Shown: piece by piece, positions 52,740-61,669 of the stretch
How positions within the stretch are numbered: position 1 is the first letter of the stretch
How the letters are laid out: every line of letters begins with the position of its first letter
Assembly (NCBI RefSeq): GCF_003308995.1
Contig: NZ_QFFJ01000002.1
Coordinates: 2,356,001-2,420,000 of the forward strand
Source of the DNA: Chitinophaga flava
GTDB lineage: Bacteria > Bacteroidota > Bacteroidia > Chitinophagales > Chitinophagaceae
DNA length: 64,000 bases
Direction of reading: 5' to 3'
Translations under genes and position numbers: made by a program
Notes under the pieces: model-generated
The model's database searches: none
Seen by the model: the letters and a program-made list of their open reading frames with translations, nothing else
Told to the model about the DNA's origin: nothing

Positions 52740-53684
52740 TTATTGTATTGAAAAATGATCGCTCAGGAAATCCGCTGCCTCTGCTATGGCCTGTTTCGCA
52801 TCGCTGATGATGCCTCCCATCTGAAAGAAACCATGGATCATTCCGGGATATTCAGTCAATCTTACGGTTACTCCGGCAGATTGCAGTTTTTGTGCATATT
52901 GTACAGCTTCATCTCTTAAAGGATCATATTCCGCAGTAATAATCAGGGTAGGCGGAAGTCCTGTAAGATCGCTGGCCAGCAGGGGAGCTGCATCCGGATC
53001 ATTCCTCTGAGAAGGAGAGGGGGTGTACAGGTCCCAGGCTATTTTGGCGCCATCCAGTGTGAGATTAGGTCCGTCTGCAAACAATTCCCATGATAGCGTG
53101 CTCAGTGAAGAATCTGTAACAGGATAGATCAATACCTGACAAGGGATATTTATTCCCAGTGTTTTTACAGCCTGTCTGGTGACGGTAGCTGCAAGCGCGC
53201 CACCGGCGCTGTCTCCGGCCAAAGCGATCCGGCCTGGATCTATACCCAGGGCGGTAGCATTTTCAATGACCCATTTTAAAGTCTCGTAACAATCATTTAA
53301 TCCATGAGGAAACGGAAATTCAGGCGCCAGCCGGTAATCGACGGCAATAAACACGGCGTTTGACAACCGGGCTAAAGTACGTACAGGCCGGTCATGTGTT
53401 TCAAGATTCCCTGCATTAAACCATCCACCATGGAAATACACTACGGCCGGAAGCTGCGGCTGATCAGACGGCCTGTAAATACGAACATGGATATCTCCGC
53501 TAGCCGATGGTATGTAGACGGTTTCAATGTTAAACAGTGTTTCCGGCTCTCCGGCCATAGGGATAAAACCTTCATAAAACTTCCTGCCTGCCAGCACTGC
53601 ATCTTCCATTTCCGGCATAGGGATGGATTGAATATATTCCAATGCGGAAACGACTTCGGGCGATAATATCAGTTGATCGTTCAT
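52740..53684 (-). CDS. alpha/beta hydrolase, hormone-sensitive-lipase family esterase
   Basis: 314 residues from ATG 53684 (MNDQLILSPEVVSALE); an earlier in-frame start at 53720 is possible. HSL-type motifs: VVYFHGGWF (oxyanion HGG), nucleophile in GDSAGGA, and DPLRDE plus GMIHGF for acid and His. No signal peptide. It should hydrolyse short-chain esters. First gene of the esterase-MFS pair, divergent from LysR. Confidence 0.88.
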   Translation of the reverse strand: MNDQLILSPEVVSALEYIQSIPMPEMEDAVLAGRKFYEGFIPMAGEPETLFNIETVYIPSASGDIHVRIYRPSDQPQLPAVVYFHGGWFNAGNLETHDRPVRTLARLSNAVFIAVDYRLAPEFPFPHGLNDCYETLKWVIENATALGIDPGRIALAGDSAGGALAATVTRQAVKTLGINIPCQVLIYPVTDSSLSTLSWELFADGPNLTLDGAKIAWDLYTPSPSQRNDPDAAPLLASDLTGLPPTLIITAEYDPLRDEAVQYAQKLQSAGVTVRLTEYPGMIHGFFQMGGIISDAKQAIAEAADFLSDHFSIQ

Positions 53685-53774
53685 CTGTTTTTTATGCAAA
53701 AATGCGATGAAAGGGGTCATAAAATAAAATAGTATGATTTATCATCCTCATAAAATTATTTATACCTTCATGGT

Positions 53775-54659
53775 ATGGTAAATCTGGAATGGTATAGAAC
53801 ATTTAAAGCGGTGTACCAAACAGGATCACTGACAGCGGCATCCAAAGCGCTTTTTATATCGCAGCCGAATGTAAGCCAGCATTTGTCTGCATTGGAGGCG
53901 TATATGGGGAAACAGCTTTTTGAACGAAAACCTAAACTGGTCCCCACAGATGATGGCAAACTGTTTTACACGCAACTGGTAGGACCGCTGGAAAAACTGG
54001 AACACCTGGAAGTTTCTTTTTCTGCAATGAGCAAAGGACAGCCATTTCCAACTATCCGTTTGGGTACGGTAAAAGAGGTGTTTCATACAGTAGCCCTGTC
54101 AAAGCTGGCGGCATTCCCTGCGGATATAGTCACCTCATTCGGACTAACCCAGGACCTGCTTGTTAAGCTGAGTAACGGAGACCTCGATTTTGTAGTAGCC
54201 ACTCAACGGACAGATAAAAAGGATATTTTTTTTGAACCGATCCTGACAGAATCCTTTGTGATAGCCGGTAATCCGTCGTTGGATACAAAGCAGTTCCGGG
54301 CGCTGATAAAAAAGAAAGACCTGCTAAAAGCGGAAGAATGGCTGCAGCAGCAGGATTGGTATGCCTATAGCACCGATCTGGCCATTATACGCAGATTCTG
54401 GCTCACTAACTTCAAAAAAAGACCGCCCATCCAACCACGTTTCGTTATTCCGGATATGAATACTATTTTGTTGGCCATTAGCCAGAACGGAGGCCTTACC
54501 ATTGCCGCTGATTATTTGGTTAATGAAGCCAAAAAAGAAGGCCGGATTGCAGAAATATGGAAAGGAACAATACCAACCACCAACGTCCTCTATCTGGCTT
54601 ATGATAAGGCTAAAACGACTACCAAAAAGGTAGAACTGATCAAATCGTTATTTTTATAA
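53775..54659 (+). CDS. LysR-family regulator
   Basis: 294 residues. N-terminal HTH: EWYRTFKAVYQTGSLTAASKAL, then SQPNVSQHLSALEAYMGKQLF (in parts). The C-terminal half is the periplasmic-binding-like sensor. Divergent from the esterase-MFS pair (start codons about 90 bases apart), which it most likely controls. The short gap is AT-rich and has an imperfect TATxxTTCA-like box. Confidence 0.9.
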   Translation: MVNLEWYRTFKAVYQTGSLTAASKALFISQPNVSQHLSALEAYMGKQLFERKPKLVPTDDGKLFYTQLVGPLEKLEHLEVSFSAMSKGQPFPTIRLGTVKEVFHTVALSKLAAFPADIVTSFGLTQDLLVKLSNGDLDFVVATQRTDKKDIFFEPILTESFVIAGNPSLDTKQFRALIKKKDLLKAEEWLQQQDWYAYSTDLAIIRRFWLTNFKKRPPIQPRFVIPDMNTILLAISQNGGLTIAADYLVNEAKKEGRIAEIWKGTIPTTNVLYLAYDKAKTTTKKVELIKSLFL

Positions 54660-54674
54660 GTCTGCGTATATAAA

Positions 54675-56246
54675 GTGAACATGAAAAAATTCCACACTAT
54701 TATGATGAAGCCGGTTATCTGGCTCTTTTTGCTGTTGAGTACCGGCGTATCTGCCCAAACAGCTGTCTCCACCGGGTCCTGGACACCGGACAATGGAAAT
54801 GGCACTTTCAAAAATCCGCTGATGTGGGGAGATTGGCCGGACCCCGATATTATCCGTGTAGAGGATAAATTTTATTTTATCTCTACCAGTATGCATTATG
54901 TACCTGGTTGTCCTGTTGCTGTTTCCAATGATCTGGTAAACTGGACCATGGCCGGATATGCTTTGGAACGTTATAATGAAGATCCCCGGTATGATCTGAA
55001 GGGAGGCAACAAATATCTGAATGGGTCATGGGCCGCTACAATCCGCCACCATAAAGGGTTGTTTTATGCAGGTTTCTGTACGCCGGAAATGAATGGTGAG
55101 AAAGGACATTTCTCTATGTGTACGGCGAAGAAGATAGAAGGGCCCTGGACCCGGACTATCTTTCCTGAATATCTTTATGACCCCGGATTGTTTTTTGATG
55201 ATGATGGGAAAGTATATGTGGTGCATGGTCAGCAGACAATTTATATCACAGAACTAAACAGTGATGCCTTATCGGTAAAAACGCCACAGCGAAAAATTTA
55301 TGACAACCGCTCTTTCCCTTATCTGGAGGGATCTCACATGTATAAAGTAAATGGTAAATATTATATTCTGGGATCTACCGGCGGTACCCGTGGACGACAG
55401 GTATGTTTGCGTGCCGACAGTATTTACGGACCTTATGAATCAAAGGTGGTGATACAGGACGATCATAGTTATCCGGGTAATGGTTTACACCAGGGAGGGA
55501 TGGTGCAGTTGAAGAATGGAGACTGGTGGTTTATCATTATGCAGGACCGTGGTCCTATAGGACGTGTACCTAACCTGGAGCCGGTTTCCTGGGTAGATGG
55601 ATGGCCTATGATCGGCGTTAATGGCAAAGGGGTGGATACCTTCCCCAAACCCAAAGTAGACAAGGTTTCCCCGATCCGTGTGCCGGCTTCTGCGGATGAA
55701 TTTAATTCATCCCGGTTGGGTTTGCAATGGCAATGGAATCATAATCCCGACAATGCCAATTGGTCATTGACAGCGCGGCCTGGCCATCTCCGCCTGAAAG
55801 CGGGAATGGCCGCTAACCTCGCCGAAGCCCGTAATACGCTTACGCAGCGGGTAGAAGGTCCTTATTCGGAAGGCAGGGTGGAGCTGGATGCTGCCGGGCT
55901 GAAACCCGGTGATGTAGCAGGATTGGGTGTGTTTCAGTTTCCCTATGCTTATGTGGGAGTACGTCAGAAAGATAAGGGAAGAGAACTGGTAATGGTCAAC
56001 AACGATAGTACGATAGCGGTGGTGGGCCTTCATACCGGTAAGGTGTGGTTAAAAGCGCAGGTATATGAAAAAGACTTTACCGCCACTTTTGCCTACAGTA
56101 CAGATGGTACTCACTTTATTCCGTTTGGTAATACGCTGAAGATGGGACTGGGCCTGGATTGGACAGCCAATCGGTTTGCCCTGTTTAATTTTAATACCAC
56201 TTCAGAAAAAGGTGGCTATGCCGACTTTAACTGGTTCCGCCGCTGA
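54675..56246 (+). CDS. secreted GH43-family glycoside hydrolase
   Basis: 523 residues. Signal peptide ending near LSTGVSAQ. Catalytic five-blade propeller: DWPDPDII (base D56 by position), YDPGLFFDDDGK, and YLEGSHMYK (acid). A C-terminal beta-sandwich of about 190 residues, with FNSSRLGLQWQWNHNP, follows as in the beta-xylosidase/arabinofuranosidase GH43_12-like layout. It probably trims arabinose or xylose from plant hemicellulose. Met3 is an alternative start. No SusCD pair is nearby. Confidence 0.9.
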   Translation: MNMKKFHTIMMKPVIWLFLLLSTGVSAQTAVSTGSWTPDNGNGTFKNPLMWGDWPDPDIIRVEDKFYFISTSMHYVPGCPVAVSNDLVNWTMAGYALERYNEDPRYDLKGGNKYLNGSWAATIRHHKGLFYAGFCTPEMNGEKGHFSMCTAKKIEGPWTRTIFPEYLYDPGLFFDDDGKVYVVHGQQTIYITELNSDALSVKTPQRKIYDNRSFPYLEGSHMYKVNGKYYILGSTGGTRGRQVCLRADSIYGPYESKVVIQDDHSYPGNGLHQGGMVQLKNGDWWFIIMQDRGPIGRVPNLEPVSWVDGWPMIGVNGKGVDTFPKPKVDKVSPIRVPASADEFNSSRLGLQWQWNHNPDNANWSLTARPGHLRLKAGMAANLAEARNTLTQRVEGPYSEGRVELDAAGLKPGDVAGLGVFQFPYAYVGVRQKDKGRELVMVNNDSTIAVVGLHTGKVWLKAQVYEKDFTATFAYSTDGTHFIPFGNTLKMGLGLDWTANRFALFNFNTTSEKGGYADFNWFRR

Positions 56247-56255
56247 TATGGATAT

Positions 56256-56294
56256 TTACAGCATGCAGGAGAGAAACCCTTCTGCATGCTGTAA
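56256..56294. terminator. convergent terminator hairpin
   Basis: A 13-bp perfect stem (TTACAGCATGCAG with its complement) between the GH43 gene and the convergent 56308 gene; loop of 13, no long T-run. Confidence 0.6.
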
Positions 56295-56307
56295 CCAGAA
56301 GGTAATA

Positions 56308-57012
56308 CTACTTCTTCTGCGATTCCATCATCATTCGGGCAAAATGCGGATTCATTTCTGTAATGCGGCCGGTGTTGAATGAAAGCCCTATAGATCCTGG
56401 TGGAGGCACAGCTCCGCCCAGGCCCATACCGGAAACGGAAAAATACAAAGCAGCCTTACCATCTTCCCCTTTGATGGTCCACCATGCACCGGTGACACCA
56501 CCCTTGTTGAGTTTCAGTTCAGTACCTGTCGGCGTTTCATATCGTAGAAAACGGCTGGCAGGAATCTCCACCTCTTCACTATTTACCTTTACAGGCATGG
56601 CTTTGCCTTTGTTACCGAAGAGATATACCACATTTTTTTCTTCCCGGTCTGTATTTCGCTGCAGGGCTTCGTCGGAGGCCAGGTACAGGTCGAGGATCAG
56701 TTCGGGTTTGCTGGAATCCGTATCGGTAAAGGACCGGAATATGAATACGTTGGAACCCAGTTTATTGGAACGGTTGCCGGCATGGATCCACAGCTCCCAT
56801 AGCGACCTGCCACCCATGGCCGATGCCTTTGATGACAGCGTAGCTACATATTCCAATCCGGCCGTGTCGGCGGGATTGTTCCAGTAAATGAATGAGCGGT
56901 GTTTTCCTTTGCGCTCGAATGTTTCGGATTTCCTCAGTATATCTATGTTCTGACTATACGCGCGGCTACAGAAGAGGAATAGGCAAACGAATATCAGGTA
57001 TGGGAGCTTCAT
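56308..57012 (-). CDS. hypothetical secreted protein
   Basis: 234 residues. Signal peptide ending near SRAYSQ. The rest is beta-rich with FIYWNNPADTAGLEYVATLSS (in parts), LILDLYLASDEAL, and SVSGMGLGGAVPPPG near the end. No known domain. Convergent with the GH43 gene and divergent from the toxin-like pair at 57264. Monocistronic. Its role is unknown. Confidence 0.65.
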   Translation of the reverse strand: MKLPYLIFVCLFLFCSRAYSQNIDILRKSETFERKGKHRSFIYWNNPADTAGLEYVATLSSKASAMGGRSLWELWIHAGNRSNKLGSNVFIFRSFTDTDSSKPELILDLYLASDEALQRNTDREEKNVVYLFGNKGKAMPVKVNSEEVEIPASRFLRYETPTGTELKLNKGGVTGAWWTIKGEDGKAALYFSVSGMGLGGAVPPPGSIGLSFNTGRITEMNPHFARMMMESQKK

Positions 57013-57263
57013 ACGAAGTATTTCTTCTAAAGTAAATAAAAAAATTGCGGATATGCAATGGCTGATGGCAGAGGAGTGATGGTACAGTCGGATAATTTTT
57101 ATGCTGCTGATTCTAACGGAAATATCGAACAGATAGTGTGTTTGTTTGTTTTTCTTTATTTGTTAGGTTTGTTAGGCCATCATTCGAAAAGGCTCGCTGT
57201 GCCTCAGTTTGGTGTGCTTTTCCTCAGAAACAATATTAACAACGAAGTAAAACCCCACGTAAC

Positions 57264-58172
57264 ATGAAACCCTATTATGCAGAAGCCATTGCTGGTACTT
57301 TAAAATCCAAACCGATGGGCAGCACCACCTTAGAGGTGAAAATCCAAAACTTTCTGAAAGTGCATGTCATTTTCTTTTATGTATCTGATACAGGGCTGTT
57401 GCTGGATGTTCCATCCAATAAAATCGTGCCGTCCGGTACCGGAATATTTCGTGCACCATTTGTTACAGGCTCATACCTGGTAGTGAAGAGTCTGTCAACC
57501 GGAGGATTCATAGGCGTATTCGCCCTGGATACCGCCATTAAGGAGTATTACATTATGCCGGCTATGTTAAGTAATCCTCAGGACATCGGGCAAATTCCGG
57601 AGCCTACAACAGAATGTATAGTACCTAAAGACTCTCAGCCGGTGGTGGTGGGTTACGGCGTATGGGGGAACCGTTCGTTTATAAGAGAACAGTCGTGGCA
57701 GAAAATGGCTGATTCCTATACATTGGCCCCCCGTGAAACCCGTACCGTAGGCAGTACCTTCACCAGTGGTATGACACAAACCAGCTCCACGGAAGAATCT
57801 GTCAGCAAGGCTTTGAGTATAGATACCTCTCTCGGATGGGGGCCTATCTCTTCCAATATTTCCATGAGCCTGAATACAACTTCTACCAGCATGCAGAGTT
57901 ATACCATTAATCAGGAGGAAACCAGCTACGAATCATCTGAAGTGACCAACACCAATGATTTCCCGGTGATGAATGTCAGATGGCAGCTTTGCGATACAGT
58001 GACTATTTTCGATCTGGTAAAGTCTGCAGAAGCAGCAGCGTCAGTTATTTCGCGAGTGCCTCCTTCAATCGTTAAATCCTATAACCTTCAAAAACTGGTC
58101 AAAGCAGAGGAGCCCCCTGCCTTATCCACTGAAACCTTGAAATGGTGGATGTCTCAGCAGAAAGAAAAATGA
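57264..58172 (+). CDS. pore-forming-toxin-like protein (aerolysin-like central region)
   Basis: 302 residues with no signal peptide. Residues 1-95 form a beta-sandwich-like module with VEVKIQNF-type strands (here LEVKIQNFLKVHVIFFYV). Residues about 160-220 are an unusual run of Ser, Thr and alternating hydrophobic residues (GSTFTSGMTQTSSTEESVSK, then NISMSLNTTSTSMQSY), the pattern of the membrane-inserting hairpin in aerolysin/ETX-type pore formers. A helical C-terminal part ends it. Twenty-five bases later comes a DNase I-fold gene. I infer a binding/translocation subunit; sequence identity to a named toxin is not visible. Confidence 0.55.
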   Translation: MKPYYAEAIAGTLKSKPMGSTTLEVKIQNFLKVHVIFFYVSDTGLLLDVPSNKIVPSGTGIFRAPFVTGSYLVVKSLSTGGFIGVFALDTAIKEYYIMPAMLSNPQDIGQIPEPTTECIVPKDSQPVVVGYGVWGNRSFIREQSWQKMADSYTLAPRETRTVGSTFTSGMTQTSSTEESVSKALSIDTSLGWGPISSNISMSLNTTSTSMQSYTINQEETSYESSEVTNTNDFPVMNVRWQLCDTVTIFDLVKSAEAAASVISRVPPSIVKSYNLQKLVKAEEPPALSTETLKWWMSQQKEK

Positions 58173-58197
58173 ATACAATCATCTAATCGTATTAGCC

Positions 58198-59088
58198 ATG
58201 ATATATATTTTTCATCAGAACATGAAAAATTATGGAGGTAGCGGTGGTAAAGTAGATAGGACGGCCATATTTTACACTGCATTCAGGCGCATCAGAAGTA
58301 GCTTTGATGAAATAAAAGTTGCAGGATTCACAGAAATCACCAATAACTCTTCAGCAACTACCGGGTTGAGAAAGTTGGTGGAAGGGCTGTTTGGAAAAAT
58401 CCGTGCTGGCGGCGGGCTTCATCAGCTTGCTGTGGTAAACTGTGGCAGGACTGCATTAGGCAGAACGGAGTATGTTGGATATGCCGTAAAAAGGAATATC
58501 ACTATCAGGGGGTTCGGACGAATCTATGTTCAAACCGGCTCAAAAGTGGTGGTGGATGAGGCGCCTGTGACTACGGGTGTTTCTCCGCAGGTAGACGTTA
58601 ATGGCAGAAAGTTTAAAGACTGGGCAAAGACCATGTCTACAGACGCGCTGGCCGATTATCGTGTGATTGTTTATGCCGCGCTTGAGCTTGGAGATAAAAT
58701 TGAAGTGATTGGGTTTGTACATAACATGTATACGCTTGACAATAACAGAATGAGTTTTATGCAGATGTTACCAACCATGATGGCGGCTGCCCAGGGAGAC
58801 GATAACATTTATGTAGGTGGAGATTTTAATGTAAAGGCTAGAGATATTGGCTCCGCCCGCAGAAAAAAGTATTATCATTATTCCAAACCGATGGTCGGCA
58901 AACCAAGCGGGAATGATGAAAAGAAGTTTACAGGCGGTGGTACATTGTTAAGCGGACGTTTATATGACTATTGGTTTAGCAATATTGCGAAAAACTCCGC
59001 TAGTGCGCCCAAGCCTTATATTGCAACCAATACCTTACGTATGAGAGGTCTTTCAGACCACTGTGGTATCCTGCTTGAATTGCAATGA
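58198..59088 (+). CDS. endonuclease/exonuclease/phosphatase (DNase I-fold) protein
   Basis: 296 residues. All marks of the EEP fold are in order: N8 (FHQNMKN), E46 (FTEIT), H175 (VHNMYT), D209 and N211 (GGDFNV), D257 (YDYWFS) and D287/H288 (SDH). The fold covers DNase I, CdtB, sphingomyelinase and inositol phosphatases; the sequence alone does not choose. There is no signal peptide or repair-enzyme feature (no ExoIII motifs such as the QETK). Encoded right behind the pore-former-like gene, so a nuclease or phosphatase effector is inferred. Confidence 0.78.
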   Translation: MIYIFHQNMKNYGGSGGKVDRTAIFYTAFRRIRSSFDEIKVAGFTEITNNSSATTGLRKLVEGLFGKIRAGGGLHQLAVVNCGRTALGRTEYVGYAVKRNITIRGFGRIYVQTGSKVVVDEAPVTTGVSPQVDVNGRKFKDWAKTMSTDALADYRVIVYAALELGDKIEVIGFVHNMYTLDNNRMSFMQMLPTMMAAAQGDDNIYVGGDFNVKARDIGSARRKKYYHYSKPMVGKPSGNDEKKFTGGGTLLSGRLYDYWFSNIAKNSASAPKPYIATNTLRMRGLSDHCGILLELQ

Positions 59089-59106
59089 AATTCATTTGCA
59101 AGCGTC

Positions 59107-59152
59107 ATAAAAAAGCGACACCTGTGATCATTCACAGGTGTCGCTTTTTTAT
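59107..59152. terminator. bidirectional terminator after the EEP gene
   Basis: A 21-bp perfect stem (59107-59127 with 59132-59152), loop of four, A-run and T-run on the two sides. It separates the toxin-like pair from the convergent GH16 gene. Confidence 0.92.
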
Positions 59153-59161
59153 GAGTAGATG

Positions 59162-59989
59162 TTATTGATATATTTTTACCCAGTCAACAATCATCTGCAC
59201 AGGAAGGTCTGTAGGGTTGACTTTCCCTACCCAGTTGCCACCCAGCTGCTGATCGATCAGAATGTAAAAAGGCTGATCATATGGCCATTGAGACGGGTCC
59301 ACATCTTTTACTCTCGGATAGGTAAAAGTATCCTGACCATTGAGCTGAAAAACAATCCTGTCGGGATACCAGCTGATGCCAAACGTATTGAACTCAAGCA
59401 GGTTCAGTCTGGCCGTGCCAAAATGAGGTGGCTTCCCGGTTTGTTTCAGATTAAGTGTATAGTAGGAGTGAGTAGTCTGATAGATAATACTGTCATGGTT
59501 GAGGTGCTCCATGATATCGATTTCTCCATTCCGAGGATAGGTGCCGTATTTGTCCTGTTCTGCCAGCATCCACATGGCAGGCCATGCTCCCCTGGCGCAT
59601 TCCAGCTTTGCCCGTATTTCAATTCTTCCATACTGGAAAGCGAATTTACCTTTACTCCAGATCCCGCCTGTAATAAAAGGCCGTTTATCCACGGAAGTAT
59701 CCGGGTTGATGATACCACGGAGATAGAGCAGGCCGTTGTCCAGCCGGTAGCAGTCATCATGGCTGCTCATATGTTTGTTCCAGTCTGATTTTCCCGGTGG
59801 GATGCGTGTCCATTTGGTGGTATCCAGCGCCTTGCCATTAAAATCATCCTTCCATACCAGTTTCCATGATTTCTCCTCACGTCCTTCTTTTTGAACGTAT
59901 AGGTGGTTCCCCGCTCCGGATGGGGTACTGACTTTGCAGGCTGTAAAGGTAGTGGCAGCAAATAGCAATGCCTTCAGCATTTTTTTCAT
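59162..59989 (-). CDS. GH16-family glucanase lipoprotein
   Basis: 275 residues. Lipobox TTFTAC (C18) marks a lipoprotein. GH16 active site GEIDIMEHL gives E156, D158 and E161 (nucleophile, helper, acid). WKDDFNG at the start and MIVDWVKIYQ at the end are the usual ends of laminarinase-type GH16. It probably cuts beta-1,3-glucan at the cell surface. Monocistronic. Confidence 0.92.
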   Translation of the reverse strand: MKKMLKALLFAATTFTACKVSTPSGAGNHLYVQKEGREEKSWKLVWKDDFNGKALDTTKWTRIPPGKSDWNKHMSSHDDCYRLDNGLLYLRGIINPDTSVDKRPFITGGIWSKGKFAFQYGRIEIRAKLECARGAWPAMWMLAEQDKYGTYPRNGEIDIMEHLNHDSIIYQTTHSYYTLNLKQTGKPPHFGTARLNLLEFNTFGISWYPDRIVFQLNGQDTFTYPRVKDVDPSQWPYDQPFYILIDQQLGGNWVGKVNPTDLPVQMIVDWVKIYQ

Positions 59990-60185
59990 TTGTTCAACTG
60001 TTCGGTCTTCTTGAATAAGGGTGAAAAATAGCGCTTTTTTGGCAGGAAGTACCTTTTATCCTGTTGAAGGAAGTTTTACAACGGTTAAAAGAGGGATGTG
60101 CTGAAGATGGTACCGCTACCGCAGGGCAGAGAGCGATGATCTGAAACCTGAAACGTATCTGAGGAAGTTGATAAATGGCTACCCG

Positions 60186-60917
60186 CTACAAATGACTACG
60201 TGAACGCATATATTCAGTCGAGAGTGTATCAAGAAACTGAAACAATTTTTCATTCATCTCACTGAAATCATAACTGCGGATTTCGTCGGGTTGCTGAACA
60301 AAACGGTGTGTGGTGCTAAGGGCGGGTAGTGCTTCTTCACTGGCAATCAGTGCTTCTATCACTTCCGCATTAAATTCCATATGGCACTGAAATCCATAGA
60401 CTAAATCAGTGTATTCCACGATTTGTCTGGGGCAGCCCTCACTGGTAGCGATTATTTTGCTGGCAGGAGTGAGGCCGGGCATATCATTATGCCAGTGCCC
60501 TACCGGCAGGGAGACGCCGAAATGTTTGAATGCAGGATGTTGCAAACCGGTTTCAGTTAACTGTATCGGATATACGCCAATTTCCTTTTCCGGGCTGTGT
60601 TCATATTTTGAACCCAGGGCTTCGCCTGTTAACTGCGCACCCAGGCAAATACCAATCACGGCTTTACCTGCGGTTATACATTTTTTTATCAGATTGATTT
60701 CTGCGTATGCATCGAAATGAGCGCATTGGGTGAGGGTAGTATCAGGGCTCTGAGGACCACCCATCACAATGAGCATATCAATGGGATCAATGGCTTCAGG
60801 AAGCGGTTGGTTTTCATATACTCTCGAAAAGCTTGCCGTGTGGTTTCTTTTTTGAACCCACTCCAGATAAGCGCCCGGAGCCTCAAATACTTCGTGTATA
60901 ACAAAATGTATATGCAT
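60186..60917 (-). CDS. class I glutamine amidotransferase-like protein
   Basis: 243 residues. Nucleophile C91 in GICLGAQLTGEALG; the histidine and glutamate lie in GFQCHMEF. MGGPQSPD is the usual upstream segment. This is the stand-alone GATase1 group near the GuaA amidotransferase domain; the partner synthase is not present. Last of a minus-strand group following the PLP protein by 11 bases. Confidence 0.87.
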   Translation of the reverse strand: MHIHFVIHEVFEAPGAYLEWVQKRNHTASFSRVYENQPLPEAIDPIDMLIVMGGPQSPDTTLTQCAHFDAYAEINLIKKCITAGKAVIGICLGAQLTGEALGSKYEHSPEKEIGVYPIQLTETGLQHPAFKHFGVSLPVGHWHNDMPGLTPASKIIATSEGCPRQIVEYTDLVYGFQCHMEFNAEVIEALIASEEALPALSTTHRFVQQPDEIRSYDFSEMNEKLFQFLDTLSTEYMRSRSHL

Positions 60918-60928
60918 GTTGGCGATAG

Positions 60929-61669
60929 TTATTGTACAGTGACGGACTCGTTCCAGTAGTAGCTGTCGGGCGTGGGCCTTTGACCAAAAACGGCCGTACC
61001 TACACGGATTATGGTGGCGCCTTCTTCAATGGCTGTTTCCATATCACCGCTCATGCCCATCGAAAGTTCTTTCATGGTTACACGGGGGATGTTGGCAGCA
61101 ATAATCTGCTGTTGTATGTTTTTAAGTAACTGAAAACACCGGCGCACTTTTTCCGTTTCCGCACTCAGCAATCCGATAGTCATTAAACCTTGTATTTGCA
61201 GGGTTTCCAGCCGGGCCACCTTTTGTACCAGGTCCAGGGCTTCATCCGGGCGTACCCCAAATTTGCTTTCCTCTCCGGAAGTATTTACCTGAATCAGCAC
61301 ATCCAGTTTTTTGTTTTCAAAGCATAAACGCTGATGAAGTTTCTCTGCTAAATCCAGGCGGTCAAGGGATTGAAGGCAGGTGACTTCATATTTGAGGAGG
61401 TCCTTGATCTTGTTGGTTTGCAGATGGCCGATGAAATGATTTTCGTGAGGGCTGTTTTTCAGCGCTTCGTATTTTTCTTTCAGCTCTTGTATTTTATTCT
61501 CCGCAATCAGCGTCTGTCCTGCCTGTAACGCGATCTTAATGCGTTCGGCAGGAATGGTTTTAGTAGCCAGCAATAGTTTTACCTCGCTGGTGCTGCGATG
61601 GCTCTTCTGGCAGGCTTGCTGTATTCTATTCCGGATAATATGCAGATTGTCTTCTATGGTTTCACTCAT
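60929..61669 (-). CDS. YggS/PROSC-family PLP-binding protein
   Basis: 246 residues. K37 in LLATKTIPAE holds pyridoxal phosphate; NKIQELKEKYE, HFIGHLQTNKIKDLL, QVNTSGEESKFG and LSMGMSGDMETAI are family signatures. It keeps PLP pools balanced rather than catalysing. It overlaps the AAA gene stop by four bases. Between an AAA ATPase and an amidotransferase. Confidence 0.93.
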   Translation of the reverse strand: MSETIEDNLHIIRNRIQQACQKSHRSTSEVKLLLATKTIPAERIKIALQAGQTLIAENKIQELKEKYEALKNSPHENHFIGHLQTNKIKDLLKYEVTCLQSLDRLDLAEKLHQRLCFENKKLDVLIQVNTSGEESKFGVRPDEALDLVQKVARLETLQIQGLMTIGLLSAETEKVRRCFQLLKNIQQQIIAANIPRVTMKELSMGMSGDMETAIEEGATIIRVGTAVFGQRPTPDSYYWNESVTVQ

